A DNA stretch of 64,000 nucleotides from Vitellaria paradoxa (taxonomy: Eukaryota; Streptophyta; Magnoliopsida; Ericales; Sapotaceae), in contig CM034241.1 in assembly GCA_019916065.1 (NCBI GenBank), forward strand, positions 62,001-126,000. The letters are read 5' to 3'. The translations under genes were made by a program, and so were the position numbers. A model generated the notes under the pieces. The model worked only from the letters and a program-made list of their open reading frames with translations, was not told the origin of the DNA and searched no databases. Shown here in pieces: positions 23,868 to 36,300 of this stretch; within the stretch, counting starts at the first letter, position 1, and every line of letters starts with the position of its first letter.

Positions 23868-24515
23868 CACCCCCCAACCTAGACATTGCTAGTCCCCTAG
23901 GAATGGAAAAATTTATGATCAAGGGAAAATGAACACATACCAAGCAAATTCATTTTATTCAACTAAAAAAAATCAACAATTCTAACTAAAAGGGAAGTCC
24001 GCTTTCGTAGGAGACACACGGCCACACTTAGCGTGTGAGGCAAGCCCTTTAAACCCCTCAGTTCCCCCTAATAGACAAGTAAGGTCTCGTGGGCAATGAC
24101 GCTACCCACAAACATCTATAGAATGGTCTCAATATATCCAAGAGTGACTAGGGTTAAAAATGAATCAAGTTCAAGCCCAACAAGTCACAAAAACCAAATA
24201 TCATGTGTAATTTCCAAGTGCTAAGCATAACTGCATGGACCATCAAATTATGAAGAGTCATGTGTACAAAATTGTTTTATTCATTCAACAAGGTTACAAG
24301 AGCATAAACGGAACAAAGTTTTGACTACAAATACTCACAGGGTACCACTAATAGAAGGAAATTTAGTCATCAAGGGTTCACACATACCTATTAGCATATA
24401 ATGTTATCCTAGTTGCACATAACCCTCGAATAAGTAAGTGAACTGAATTGAAGTTCAAACTAGACAGCTCATAGCAATGACCGCGTGTAAAATGTACGTC
24501 TAATTAACCCCCAAG
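23868..24515 (-). repeat. 3' non-coding region of the same Tat/Athila-type element, with polypurine tract
   Basis: GGGACTAGCAATGTCTAGG then G-rich tract on the minus strand is the same arrangement as in the Athila element at about 61650-61685. Related to 13863-14811. No primer-binding site or coding region is present before the next LTR, so most of the element is deleted. Confidence 0.55.
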
Positions 24516-25648
24516 TGCAAATGTGTGCGGTGTAGTTTTAACTCAGTAAGTCCGAGGTCGAATCCACAGGGAACTATGAGATTGAACACTAGGGTTTTCT
24601 AAGTTCTTCTACCTATTGTTTCATTTTAAATGACAAGAAAAGAAAATAAAACAAGTTTTAGGTTTTGAGAAGAGTTGATTAAGTAACTAGCAATCAAATA
24701 AAAGTAAATTGCAAACATTAACTGAACTAGTATTCAAGAAATTAAATTACTTTTATTCCAACTAATAGAAAAGCAAGATACAAAATTAAACTAAACTAAA
24801 ATAATGAAAGCAATAAAATTAAGCATTCAAGATAACTAAAATGATTCTTGATTCAACTTTCAATTCTGGATAGTTTACTACTTCACTACGGGATGTGTTA
24901 AAACTACAATCTATAGTTCACGTCAAAGGAGCCATAGATTGGGAAAAATATTCTCATTAAAGTTCAGAAAATATCCGATACTCAGTTTTAAAATCACATT
25001 TCATTATAGTTAATAAAGCTGGAAAGATTTTCTAAGAAAACATTTGGTTTCAAACCTAAATTAGGGTTCGTCTGAAAATTATTAAGAAAATTATATTCAA
25101 GAGTTTTTACTAGTGATTACAGAGAATATAGTCAAAAACTCTTGTTTTTGAAGGTTTTTCAAACAACCAAAACCAGATTTGTTTAAGAAATCAATTTTAA
25201 TTTGCCTAAAATTATTAAATCAATTTTTACCCGAAAACCTTTACCAGTGATTACAGAGAATGTAGTCAAAGGTTTCCGTTTTTGAAAGTGTTTGAAACAA
25301 AATAAAATGATCCTTAAAATCATAGATCACTCTGCAAAGGTTTTTACAAACCATGCGAAGTATTTACGCGCATCCCTTCGTTTTTCACAAACTACCTTTC
25401 CTTGATTCGTTGAATCAAGAACTAGGGTTTTACGCTACATTCATAATGAAATCCATGCAATTGAATCCAACCATTGAGACAAAAATCAAAGAATGAGATG
25501 AAGGAATAAATATAAACTAAATTACGAATAAAAATATTATTAATCTACGCAAAAATAGTACCATACTTCGAAGAACGAAAGGAATAGCGAAAGACAATGC
25601 ATGCTGAAACAAAACCAAAGAAAGCTACTCCCAACTTGAAAAACATCT
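24516..25648 (-). repeat. second Tat/Athila-type LTR segment (minus), no gene
   Basis: Begins CAAGTGCAAATGTG and the block GTCGAATCCACAGGGAAC, a common edge of Tat-type LTRs. It contains an internal duplication around AGTGATTACAGAGAATRTAGTCAAA (about 25110 and 25242) and ends where integrase coding sequence of the next element begins. The family differs from the LTR at 30810-32112. Confidence 0.5.
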
Positions 25649-25651
25649 TCA

Positions 25652-27449
25652 AGAATCTATAAAAACTTTTTGGCCAACTGAAAAATGTTTTCTGGAAATC
25701 ATTTTATCATGAAAATTTTTTGTTTTCTGTTTGTAAATTCTAGAATTATCATATGCATCATTTTGAATTTCTTCTAATTCCTAGAGTTGTAATTTTCTAT
25801 GATTACCTGCCTCATCAATCCTCATATTGCACTGCTTGATTGCCCAATAAGCCCTATGTTCCAATTCTATGGGAAGATGACATGGCTTACCAAAATATCA
25901 ATTGATATGGAGACATAACTATTGGAGTCTTGTATGCTATGCGATATGCCCATAAGGCATCATCAAGGCATGTACTCCAATCTTTTCTATTTGGATTGAC
26001 AGTCTTCTCCAGAATGGATTTAATTTCTCTGTTGGAAACTTCAGGTTGGCCATTTGTCTGTGGGTGGTAGGTGGTCGATACCCTGTGTGTGACATTGTAT
26101 TTCTTCAGCAAGGCCTCTATATCACGATTGCAGAAGTGGGTTCCACGATCACTTATGAGAGCTCTTAGTATTCCGTACTTGGCAAAAATATAAGTCTTGA
26201 CAAATCCTACAACACTTTTAGCATCGTCAGTTCTAGTAGCTTTCGCCTCTACCCATTTTGAAACGTAATCCACAGCTAATAAAATATACGAATTGCCAAA
26301 AGAAAATGTGAATGGTCCCATAAAATCAATACCCCACACATCAAAAATCTCACAGATTAAAATAGGGGTCATGGGCATTTGATTTCTGTTACCTAGATTA
26401 CCAATTCTTTGACAATTAGCACATGACTTATAGAACATATAGCAATCATGAAATAGACTAGGCCAAAACAAACCACATTCCAGCACTTTACGTGCTGTCC
26501 TTTTGGGACCAAAATGGCCACCACAAGCATACGAGTGACAAAAACCCAAGATGGATGGAATTTCATTTTCAGAAACACACCTGCGAATTAATTGGTCAAA
26601 ACAATATTTCCATAAATAAGGATAGTCCCATACGTAATACTTGGAATCACTTTTAATTTTATCTTTTTGAACTCGAGATAGATCATCAGGTATTGTTCCA
26701 GTTACCAAGTAATTCACTATATCAGCATACCATGGGGACAAATTTTGTATATGAAAAGGATGTTCATCCAGAAAAGAATCACGCAGTGGTGCTAGTTCTT
26801 CATTGGTCACTAGCTTGCTCAAATGGTCCGCAACTGAATTTTCAACTCCCTTTTTGTCCCGAATTTCTAAGTTGAATTCTTGTAGCAAAAGAATCCACCT
26901 TATCAATCTTGGTTTTGCCTCTTTCTTGGTCAAGAGGTATTTCAAAGCTGTATGATCAGAATAAATAATCACTTTAGTACCCAATAAGTATGATTGAAAT
27001 TTCTCTAAAGCAAAAGCTACAGCAAATAATTCTTTTTCAGTGGTAGAGTAATTTCGTTGGGCACTATCAAGGGTTCTTGAGGCATAGTAGATAGCATGAG
27101 TTGCTTTTCCATTTCACTGGCCAAGAACGGCTCCGACAACAAAATTGCTGGCGTCACACATGATCTCAAATGGTAGCTCCCAATTTGGCGGTTAGATGAT
27201 AGGGGCTGTGGTTAGCAACTCTTTGAGTTGATTAAAAGATTTTTTACAATCTTCACTAAACTCAAATTGGACGTCCTTCTGCAGCATCTTGCAAAGTGGT
27301 TGCACGATCTTTGAAAAGTCTTTTATAAATCTCCTGTAAAATCCTGTATCACCAAGAAATGAACGCACTTCCCGCACACAAGTAGGATAAGGTAAGGATT
27401 TTATAAGATGAATTTTGGACTTAACAACCTCTAAGCCTCTTGAAGACAC
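25652..27449 (-). pseudogene. Athila minus-strand pol: end of RT, RNase H, integrase
   Basis: Reading leftward from 27449: RSFLGDTGFYRRFIKDFSKI (RT connection), then stops, then RNase H with [19 protein letters not shown] and VADHLSKL. The integrase zinc finger is [15 protein letters not shown] and SCANCQRIG. Its catalytic core has D in [10 protein letters not shown] in [10 protein letters not shown] and E in [13 protein letters not shown] frameshift at about 25893 precedes the conserved CHLPIELEH region, which continues with a further stop to GQKVFIDS at about 25652. Partner frames at 26393 and 26693 are shadows. Confidence 0.9.
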
Positions 27450-27528
27450 AATATGACCTAAAGATTAAACCTTGATCAACCATAAAATTACATTTTTCAT
27501 AGTTTAAAACAAGATTTTTCTCAATACA

Positions 27529-28534
27529 TCACTGTAACACTTTCACCAAAATTTTCAGACATAAATCAAATGAATCACCATAAACCGTGAAATCATCCAT
27601 GAAAACCTCAATGCTATTTTCTACATAATCTAAAAAGATGCTCACCATACACCTTTGAAAGGTTGCTGGGGCGTTACACAAACTGAACGGCATACGACGA
27701 TATGCAAATGTTCCAAATGGGTGGGTGAAGGTTGTTTTTCCCTGATCCTCTTGTGCCACAGGGATTTGATGAAAACCTGAATAACAATCAAGACAACAAT
27801 AGTGAGATTTTCCAGCCAATCTTTCAAGCATTTGGTCAATAAATGGAAGTGGAAAATGGTCTTTTCTTTTAGAAGCATTTAGTTTTCTGTAATCAATACA
27901 GACCCTCCATCCATTTTGGACACAGGTAGGAACTAACTCACCATCATTGTTTTCAATGACTGTAAAACCAATCTTTTTAGGCACGACTTGAACCGGACTT
28001 ACCTAGTTACTATCGGAAATTGGAAAAATCATACCAGCATCAAGGAGTTTTAGAACCTCCTTTTTAACTACTTCCATCATTGGTAGGTTGAGCCTTTTTT
28101 GTGCTTCTCTTGAAGGCTTACTTCCTTCTTCTAGCAGGATACGATGCATACATGTGAAAGGACTGATCCCCTTTATGTTGGCGACCGTCCATCCGATAGC
28201 TTCTTTGTGATCTTTAAGCACTTGGATTAATTTTTTTTTCTTCAAGATCACTAAGCTTGTTGGAAATCACTATTGGTAGGGTCTAGTCAGCATCCAAGTA
28301 AGCATACTTTAGGTGATTTGGCAATGGTTTCAGCTCTAGCTTAGGTGCTTGCAAAATTGAAAGAAGAAGCTTAGTATGAGATATCAAAAGATCAATAAAT
28401 AAGATGTTTTGCTTCAGAATTCTAAGAGATTCCAATCCAAAGACTGATTCTCTTAAATCGTTTTGTATCGTGAACTTCTCCTCCAAAATTTTTAGCTCCT
28501 TGGGGTCAAGACTTTTACTTAAAGTCACTTCCAA
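27529..28534 (-). pseudogene. Athila minus-strand reverse transcriptase
   Basis: Reading leftward: GWTVANIKGISPFTCMHRI, LLDAGMIFPISDS, a stop in place of the conserved Trp, VSPVQVVPKK, WRVCIDYRKLN, DHFPLPFIDQML, and the active site VFMDDFTVYG with MDD at 27592-27600. The region 28283-28534 is the linker before RT and is joined by a frameshift at about 28255. Another frame change falls between 27529 and 27449. Family-typical order and spacing, so identification is secure, but it cannot encode an enzyme as written. Confidence 0.9.
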
Positions 28535-28639
28535 TTCATCTTTATGTGATAATTTGAAAACCTACTGCGTCGAACAATCAATTACATCAACAACAAAAAC
28601 TGAATTAGCGTCATTAGGAAATCTCATAGCATCATAAAT

Positions 28640-29205
28640 GTTGAACTTGATCTGTTATCATCAAACTCCATCGTTAGAATTCATTTCAAAACATCTATTT
28701 TTGTTTTTGATGTCTTAAGAAATGGTCTTCCTAAAAGGATTGGGACAGAACTAGAGGACGAATCTTTTTCCATATCTAACACATAAAAATCTGCAGGAAA
28801 CACAAGACCATCAACTTGCACGAGGACGTCTTCCAAAACTCCTTCCGAGTACGCATTTGACCTGTCAACTAGCTAAATAACAACGTTAGTTTCCTTGAGA
28901 GTTCCAGCATTCAAAGAATGATAAATTGAACTAGGCATTACATTAATTGAAGCACCCAAATCAATCATGGCTTTTTCAATTTTCATGTTGCCTATTTTAC
29001 ATGGTATGGTAAACATACCAGGGTCCTTACATTTAGGTGGCATTTTCTTTTGAAGGACGGCTGATACATTTTCTCCAATATGAATCTTTTCATCACCTTT
29101 TAATTTTCTTTTAGTGGTACATAACTCTTTAAGGAATTTTGCATACCTGGGCACTTGTTTTATAGCGTCTAAGAGAGGAATATTTACCTCAATTTTTTTG
29201 AACAC
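28640..29205 (-). pseudogene. Athila minus-strand aspartic protease region
   Basis: Starts FKKIEVNIPLLDAIKQVPRY and KFLKELCTTKRKL, the conserved lead-in, then MIDLGASINVMP, in which DLG takes the place of the usual DS/TG as is normal in Athila/Tat elements. VPILLGRPFLKTSKTKID follows after a nonsense codon at about 28870. A further stop follows near 28670. Confidence 0.8.
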
Positions 29206-29281
29206 GTCCAGAATTTCTTTCTCTTGTTGCTCTTTTTAAACTTAGCAAATCGACTTGGAAAAGGTGGAGAATCACCACGGA

Positions 29282-30757
29282 TTAGGGAGGCTGTTCTGGG
29301 TTTTCAATTTTTTCAATCTCCTCTTCTATGGCCTTTTTAGGGGCTACCTTCACTGATTCCTTAAGTTCCTTCCCACTACGCAATGTGATGGCACTTGCGT
29401 TTTGTTTGGGATTGACAGTGGGCTGGGATGGCAGCTTTCCTAAGCTTTGGGACTCTAATTTTCCAACCGTCGTAGCTAGCTGACTCATTTGCTTTTCCAA
29501 GTTTTGTATGCTAGCCTTAGTCTCCTGCTGAAATTGTTGTGTGTTAGTTGCAAGAGCAGTCACAATTTGTTCTAAAGATACACCTTTCGGTTGAGAAGGA
29601 GGTGCTGGTGCTAGTTGGTTGGGATACATGGGCTGCTAGAAATTGCTTGATCTCTGACCATAGCTAAGGTTCGGATGGTCTCTCCATCCCGGATTGTACG
29701 TCGGTGCATATGGATCATATCTTCTTTGCCCTTGGTATCCTCCTACTGAGTTTGCCTGCTCAACATTTCCTTCTTGGAGGGTGGGGCACATATCAGTTGC
29801 ATGTTCCATCTGAGAGCAAGCACCATAAGCTTTTACATGTTGCCAGTTGTCTTTAAACATTTTCTGCACAAGCGAAGTTAAATTGTCAAGCCTTTGTTCA
29901 ATTGAATTAACACTTACCTCATGTACTTTCCTTGGTGGTTCTTGTCTAACTCCAAATTGCTGCATGTTGGCAGCGATTTTTTATATCAATCGCTTTACTT
30001 GCGTTAAGGTTATCTCCACCAATGCTCTTCTACTTGCTGCGTCAATTAGGTTTTGATCCGGTGACAGTAATCCTTCGTAAAAATATTGAATGAGCAACTG
30101 GTCGCTGATTTGATGTTGGGGACAACTCGCACAAAGCTGATTGAAACGCTCCCAGTATTCATTCAACGATTCTCCTTGGTGCTGGTGTATTCCGCAAATT
30201 TCTTTCTTTATGGATGTAGCTCGATTTGCTGGAAAAAATTTCTCAAGGAAGAGTTTTTGCAATTCATTCCATGTGGCAATTGAGCCGGAAGGAAGGTAAT
30301 ACAACCAATCCTTGGCTTTATCTGTGAGTGAAAATGGAAATGCACGCAACTTTATTTGCTCTTCGGTGATCCCTTGTGGCTTCATACTCAAGCAAACCAC
30401 ATGAAACTCTTTGAGATGTTTATGTGGATCTTCTCCTACAAGTCCACGAAAGGTAGGTAATAAGTGGAGGAAACCAAATCGTAATTCAAGATTTACCTCA
30501 AGATTGGGAAAGTCTATGCAAAGGGTTTGCTGATTCAGGTCTGGAGTGCCCATTTCCTTCAAAGTTGGTTTAGCTCTGGCCATTGTTTCTGCTGCTGGTT
30601 CTTGAATCGTCTCCTTTGGTGTTAAGTCAATGACCAAATTAATTTCAGGAGCAGCAGGTGCGGCTGATTGTTGTTGAGTTTTTTTTCTAAGTTTGCACGC
30701 TGTCTTTTCTATTATTGGATCAAATATCAAATTTCCTGTACGATAAGAATGAAGCAT
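29282..30757 (-). pseudogene. Athila minus-strand gag
   Basis: One frame runs from ATG at 30757 to the stop at 29282, with two in-frame nonsense codons near 29979 and 29634. The gag core includes HLKEFHVVCLSM, LRAFPFSLTDKAKDWLYYL, FLEKFFPANRA, LNEYWERFNQLCASCPQH and QYFYEGL, the signature of the retrotransposon gag domain (Pfam Retrotrans_gag). A weakened zinc-knuckle region (ACSQMEHATDMCPTL) and a Pro/Gln-rich part with a coiled-coil-like stretch (QQFQQETKASIQNLEKQMSQL) follow. The start is the first ATG after the primer-binding site. Confidence 0.85.
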
Positions 30758-30787
30758 AAAAATTCAAACAAAAATAATCAACACCAT

Positions 30788-30805
30788 TCCCCGATAACGG
30801 CGCCA
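30788..30805 (-). promoter_or_regulatory. primer-binding site, tRNA-Asp type
   Basis: On the minus strand it reads TGGCGCCGTTATCGGGGA, four bases inside the LTR edge. It matches the 3' end of plant tRNA-Asp except for two bases. tRNA-Asp priming is known for Athila. Confidence 0.85.
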
Positions 30806-30809
30806 AAAT

Positions 30810-32112
30810 TGATGGGTGTCAATTCCAATCAAATCTTACAATTTTCTATTTTTAGAAATTACAACTAAATAGCTAGAGTGAATAGGGTCGAATCCTCAAG
30901 GAATGGGTCTTAGATTGTTCAAATTCTTAAGCTGAATAATAAAATGGGGGTTTTGATGATTTAATTAAAATTTAAATAAAAGACAATGCTGAAATTGGAT
31001 TGCAAATCAAAGAATATCAATCAAAGAATGATTTCGGTTTGATTCAATTTGTTTGATCATTGATCGAAGGTATTTCTTTGAAAACAAATTGATTTGAACC
31101 ATTAACAAGCTTTAATGATTTATTTGAGAAATTGGAGATTAAAACAAGCTCTTTAATCACACTCTTATCATTTAATTAATCCTAAATTAGCTATTAGAGT
31201 TTAAATTAATGACAGCATGAAGAACAACTCACAAAATCAATTCCAATCATCATCACACATGCTCAGATATTTAAATTGGCACAACTATTTTCCTCAACTT
31301 GAATTAACAATTTACTTGTGCTAACCAAGTTGAATTGCCACAAAAATGAAATAAACAAACATATACGAATTTGGTATTTCAATGGCACGTAATATGAATT
31401 CTTAATGAAATAAAATGTCTTTTATTAAATTAAGAAAACACAAGATGAGTGAAGTGCAGAAAATAGATGAATTGTATCAAAGAAAGATTAAAAAGACTCA
31501 CAATTAGTCTTGAATCAAAACCTCCACACTCTTTGATTGAAAGAAGAAAATTAGCCACTCATGGCCGTTGAAACAACGCTAAAATAAAAGAGATTTGCTG
31601 GAGAAATTTGAGAAAGAAGGGACAAAGGAGATGAGGAAAGTTGATGATCTATATTGCCCTAAAGCTCCTCTATTTATACACATTCTTCAACCAAAAAATC
31701 TTGGTAAATCCTTCAATGATTGGCTAAGGATGAGTTGGATTTCCATTTTCAAAATTTAAAATGAAGGAAAGTATCCAGAGATTGCTTAAAATTAGGTTTG
31801 GAGATTGGATAGGATAAGATCTGCATTTGATAGCTAGCGCAGGATTCTTCTCATCGTCCAGAGTCGCGTTTCACACACAAAGCATGCCCATGTTTTTGGT
31901 TCGGATTGCTCAAACTGGTTCTGATTTTGTCAGATTTTGAATTCCACCAAATCAGCTTCCCAAGATTCCCATTTTAGCATCAAATCTAATCTCTTCTCCT
32001 TAATATCCTACCTTATAAAAAAAAGGTAATTAATTTTCAACAATTAAGCACAAATCAAGGAGAATTATAGGGGATTTATTTAGAATAAATTAACCAATTT
32101 TACTCTTTATCA
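30810..32112 (-). repeat. 5' LTR of the minus-strand Athila-type element
   Basis: Bounded by TG at 30810 and CA at 32112 and placed right beside the primer-binding site. On the minus strand it opens TGATAAAGAGTAAAATTGG. It contains GGGTCGAATCCTCAAGGAATGG near the inner edge and a possible promoter near 31670 (TATAAATAGAGGAGC on the minus strand). No gene. Confidence 0.8.
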
Positions 32113-32757
32113 GTTGCATGTGTTAGTAACTAGTTTAATGGTGTAATTACTCATGACAATAATGAATGGTTTGATTCCAATTTTTAATAAGGCACTTAAT
32201 TTAAATTGAAGCCCTGTTTGGGGCACCAAAATCCACTAAAATTCATCAATTTTAACTAATATTTTGTACTTTCTTCCAATCAAATTTCTCCATATATCAC
32301 CTTTATGTCACATCCTTCTACTTTTATTGTACTTTTTGACCAACTTTTTGTCAATCAAACACGCCCTGAGTATAAAATTTTCTAATGCTTTGAAAACTTG
32401 TCACTTAAGACTATTGAAATGAAAGTGTGTTAAGAATTTTAGTTCATGAGATATGGTCATTCAAGTATATCAAGACATAAGTGGAGAGTTAAAACCCTAT
32501 ATTCTGTGAGCTTTTGAGCCTAATCTTTTGTTCTTAAGGGTTTTGTACTTAATGTTCTATATTATTTCTTTCATCTCACTTTTCTTAAAGAACTTCATCA
32601 TGTTACTTTGCTTTGATATAAATGCACAAGATACTATTTTTGACATACATGTATGGATTAATGCTTCTAAAAATGTTATTAACCTAGAGATTGATGTTAA
32701 GCCATCTTTCTTACATTTAGAAGCTTGTGACGTTTCTTTGATTATATTATCCTTAGT
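32113..32757. other. short AT-rich stretch before the gap, no gene named
   Basis: Holds the MITE-like element at 32212-32367. An open frame (32528 into the gap) shows no recognised motif. It may be part of the copia internal sequence whose end lies after the gap. Confidence 0.4.
32212..32367. mobile_element. MITE-like element, about 155 bp
   Basis: CCCTGTTTGGGGC at the left and CAAACACGCCCTG at the right are imperfect inverted repeats around AT-rich DNA. Similar GTTTGG...CCAAAC ends mark 39436-39584 and 40767-40912. A target duplication could not be fixed. Confidence 0.5.
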
Positions 32758-32857
32758 NNNNNNNNNNNNNNNNNNNNNNNNNNNNNNNNNNNNNNNNNNN
32801 NNNNNNNNNNNNNNNNNNNNNNNNNNNNNNNNNNNNNNNNNNNNNNNNNNNNNNNNN
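32758..32857. other. assembly gap of 100 N
   Basis: Exactly 100 ambiguous bases, the conventional length for a gap of unknown size. Confidence 0.99.
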
Positions 32858-33398
32858 AAAGTGCTACTATTTTCTTCTGACGTTTTGTAGTTTTGTCTTC
32901 TATTCTATCTTTGCACACTGTATATTTGTTTGGTTATTTTTTGATTGCTAATCCTAAAAAATAATCATATCAGTGACAACGAAATTTCTTTAGGAACTCA
33001 TCGTCAAACTTTGTCCGTCAGCAACTACACAACTCCAGATTCTACACTCACAGCTTTTTTTAGTATCCAGTTCAGCTGTTTTTGGATTACTTTTATTTCC
33101 AAACTCAAGTAGTTTACCATTTTGAAACCATCTTGAGTTTGGAGGGAGGGTGTTAGAATATTTTATATTAGATATGAGATATTTTTTACAATATATTACC
33201 TATATCAGAATATTCTATTTTATTTTTTAGTAAGTAGTTAAGTTTATTTGGTATGTAGATTATTACCACATGTACTCTCATTGTAAGTTTATATAAAGAC
33301 ATCTTCTTTACTTTTATGAAATATACTACAAGAATTAGCGTTTATATTCTCTCTTCATTTTGATTCTATTTCCTTATTTTTATTTTTTTATTTTAACA
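32858..33398 (+). mobile_element. Ty1/copia 3' end with LTR (plus strand)
   Basis: After the gap comes non-coding tail sequence, then CATCTTGAGTTTGGAGGGAGGG (polypurine tract) and an LTR from TGTTAGAATATTTT at 33151 to ACA at 33398, about 248 bp. It has a TATATAAAG box near 33289. Short LTRs opening TGTTAGAATA right after such a tract are typical of plant copia. The element's body is lost or in the gap. An inverted relative lies at 11797-12310. Confidence 0.75.
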
Positions 33399-36300
33399 AG
33401 GTCCATTTAATCATTTAAAATCAATAACCAAGGGTCTTGGTAACAATCAATGTTTTAAAACTCAAAATATATAAAATTTGAAAATCCCAACATTCTGTCG
33501 TCCAACCCCCCTTCAGACCACCCTTATTCAAACCCACGTCAGGACTCACGTGTGGACCAACTAGTTCCCACATGTGGGCATCAATAATGGTATATCAGAA
33601 AACAAGTTCCACATGGAGGAACTAGTGAATTCATTAACACCAATTCCTCGATAACCCCTATTTGGACCCACGTGCAGACAATGAGCTGTTTGGACCTCTT
33701 ATCTAGACCCTCGTGCGGACCACAGCACCTAAAAACCCATTTTTCCAATTCGTTTTAACAAACTCTGAACCAAATACCCTAAATCATTCATTCAAGCTAT
33801 AATATCAACAAAATCATATATAACTATGTAAACATCTCAATAACATTTTTATCCAACATTTATTTCAATAATAACTCAAAAAATACAAGATTTCAACATT
33901 ATAAGCATATATATACATGATTGTTACACTATATACTTACTTCACAAATTAGTTAATACGTAACCAAATTATGCAAATAATATATCAAAATAAGGCTAAC
34001 AACACATATAAACATGTACATAAGTCTCACCTATCTCAAATTCGAATAAAGAAGAAGAAAAATGAAAAAATCCAGGTTGGGCTTTCAAACTTCCGAAGTC
34101 GATTTCTCTCACTTCAGGCCAATCACCAATAATGTTCACCACCACCAACGATCACATCATGAATATTACCTCGATCCGTTAGTCTCCCTCTCCAAACTCA
34201 ACTTTCTCTCTCTTCTCTCTTTCTATCTCTCTCACCCCTGCGGTGTGTTTAGAAGGGCTAAGAACCATCAGGAGGAAAAAAGAAACAGAATGAAGAAAAG
34301 AAAGGAGAAAAGAAAAACGAGTTGGGCCTTTTACTGAGTTGTCCAACCCAATATAGTTTTGGGTCAAACTTAACCCAAGAATAATAAAATAAACCCAATC
34401 ATCCAGACCCAACCTTAGATCCAAATATGTAATTAGTAAAATTTCAAATAAATTGTCAAAATAAAATACCAAGTATTACAATAGAAATAATAGTTATTTA
34501 TAATATATTATCTATTTCATTTGATTTTTCCAATGATAAGATATCATCCCTCATCTTTAATTCTAAAAGTGACTTACACAAATAGAAAATATATTTATGA
34601 TTATTAGTTCCAAATTATAAACTATATAATAGTTCTCAAATATTGTTTAAAGAGTTATATTAAAAGTTAATAAATAATTTTATGTCTCAAACGACTAAAT
34701 AATTATCTTTCAATAAAATTTTAAATATTTTATTAAGTATGTTCCGAATTTTTTATTGAGTCTGGTCACAAATTTTTTGGCGAGCTTACTTATGCATGCC
34801 TATTAATGAGCAAGTTTGGCCAATAAATAAATCAAACAAACTCTTTTTCTAACTTAAAAAAAAAAAGATAGATTAAGGGATTTTTATAGTAAATGGACTT
34901 AGATGGATATTTTGTTCAAAATTTTGAAATCATAGAATTTTAAACTTACAACTACAAAAGCATGAAAATCTTCCAAAGATCTCATTCTACCACATTTTTA
35001 TTTATTTATCAAATTACCATGACTTATAAAATTCTCCTATTATTTTCACCTATTCATTTCTCTCACCTACCCTCTTTCTTTCTCTCTTTCTTTTCTTTTT
35101 TTTTTTTATCGGTCCTTCTTTCTTTTTATCCGCCATCTCTCTCTTATCTCTCTCTCTCCCCCCTCACTCTCTCCATCTGTCATCTCTCCCTTCCATCTCT
35201 CTTTAATTTCTTAGTAGCTAATAACTCATTGAAAGAAAGATTAAATTATTATCTTATCTTTTGATCGTTTTAAGTGATTATCGTTTCGGTGTTATTTTAT
35301 TTTAGTGCATATATATGTGTGTTTTGATATTAGGCAATAGTTGATTAACTGATACCTCATATTGTATTGCCTAGCACTTATTATTAATTGATAGTATCTT
35401 TAGTTCGTATGTACTAGCACCTCATCTAATGGTATCCCATAGATATAGTAAAATTCTTTCAACCCTATTAAATTTATATCATTCGATTTCATTTGCAAAC
35501 TGATCTACAAACAAAACTAGATTATTCATTATATGTCTATAACTAGTATCTATCTATATTGATTCGCACCTTAATTTATATCAATTAGCGCTAGATTGAA
35601 GGTAAATTTTGCACATGCAAATTTTTGCATGAAAAAATTTCTCCTTTTACTCTAGAAAGGATAAAATTTAATAACAATGAGAAATTCTTACCATACCATG
35701 TGATATTACCCTTATATGACATGGTAGTATGAATTAAACAAAAGTGTAGGATTTGAATTTTTTTTTATTTGGGTTTTTTCTTGTTGATTCTTATGTCTTT
35801 TTATTTTTTTATCTTTAATGATTGTTTAAATATTTGCGTGGTTGATTATTTAGATTATCTAGCATGCCTGAAAATTTCATGGATGATAGGAGAAATTACC
35901 CAGTGTTTAAAAATTAGGTAATTTGGTAAAAAAAAAAAGTAGAAATAATAGAATAGGACATTAAAAAGATTTTCATGCTTTGTAATTTTAAGTTAAAAGT
36001 TCTACTATTTCAGAATTTTGAAAAATACCCATTTAAGTGTAATAAATGGGTTTTAAGTCCATTTATGTGCGAACCAAATTTACCCTTGCTTGAGCTCAGC
36101 TCTTTTACTTATTGAATTTAAAAGTCATTTATTTGTAAAAATCCTTAAATTAATATTTTTTATTGATGAAATTTTAACATTTTTTCGTGAACAAAAAAGA
36201 TTATTTCCACTAAGATATTGAAGAAGTTTAATGAGATTATTCAATAGATATAAACGAGCTTATCACGAACATTTAACAAAATTGTTCATATATAAGTAAC

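Larger units (their letters stand above)
25652..32112 (-). mobile_element. Athila-type gypsy element on the minus strand, decayed
   Basis: From right to left: 5' LTR (30810-32112), primer-binding site, gag, protease, RT, RNase H and integrase, in one orientation. The left end stops inside the integrase tail and no matching 3' LTR was found in the window. Both gag and pol carry nonsense codons and a few frameshifts. Lineage is inferred from the tRNA-Asp-type primer site, the DLGA protease motif and similarity to the plus-strand element at 49751-63209. Confidence 0.85.

Noticed and set aside
34962..35264. Open frame of 100 codons with Phe/Ser/Leu
   Set aside because: Pyrimidine-rich low-complexity tract; no family.
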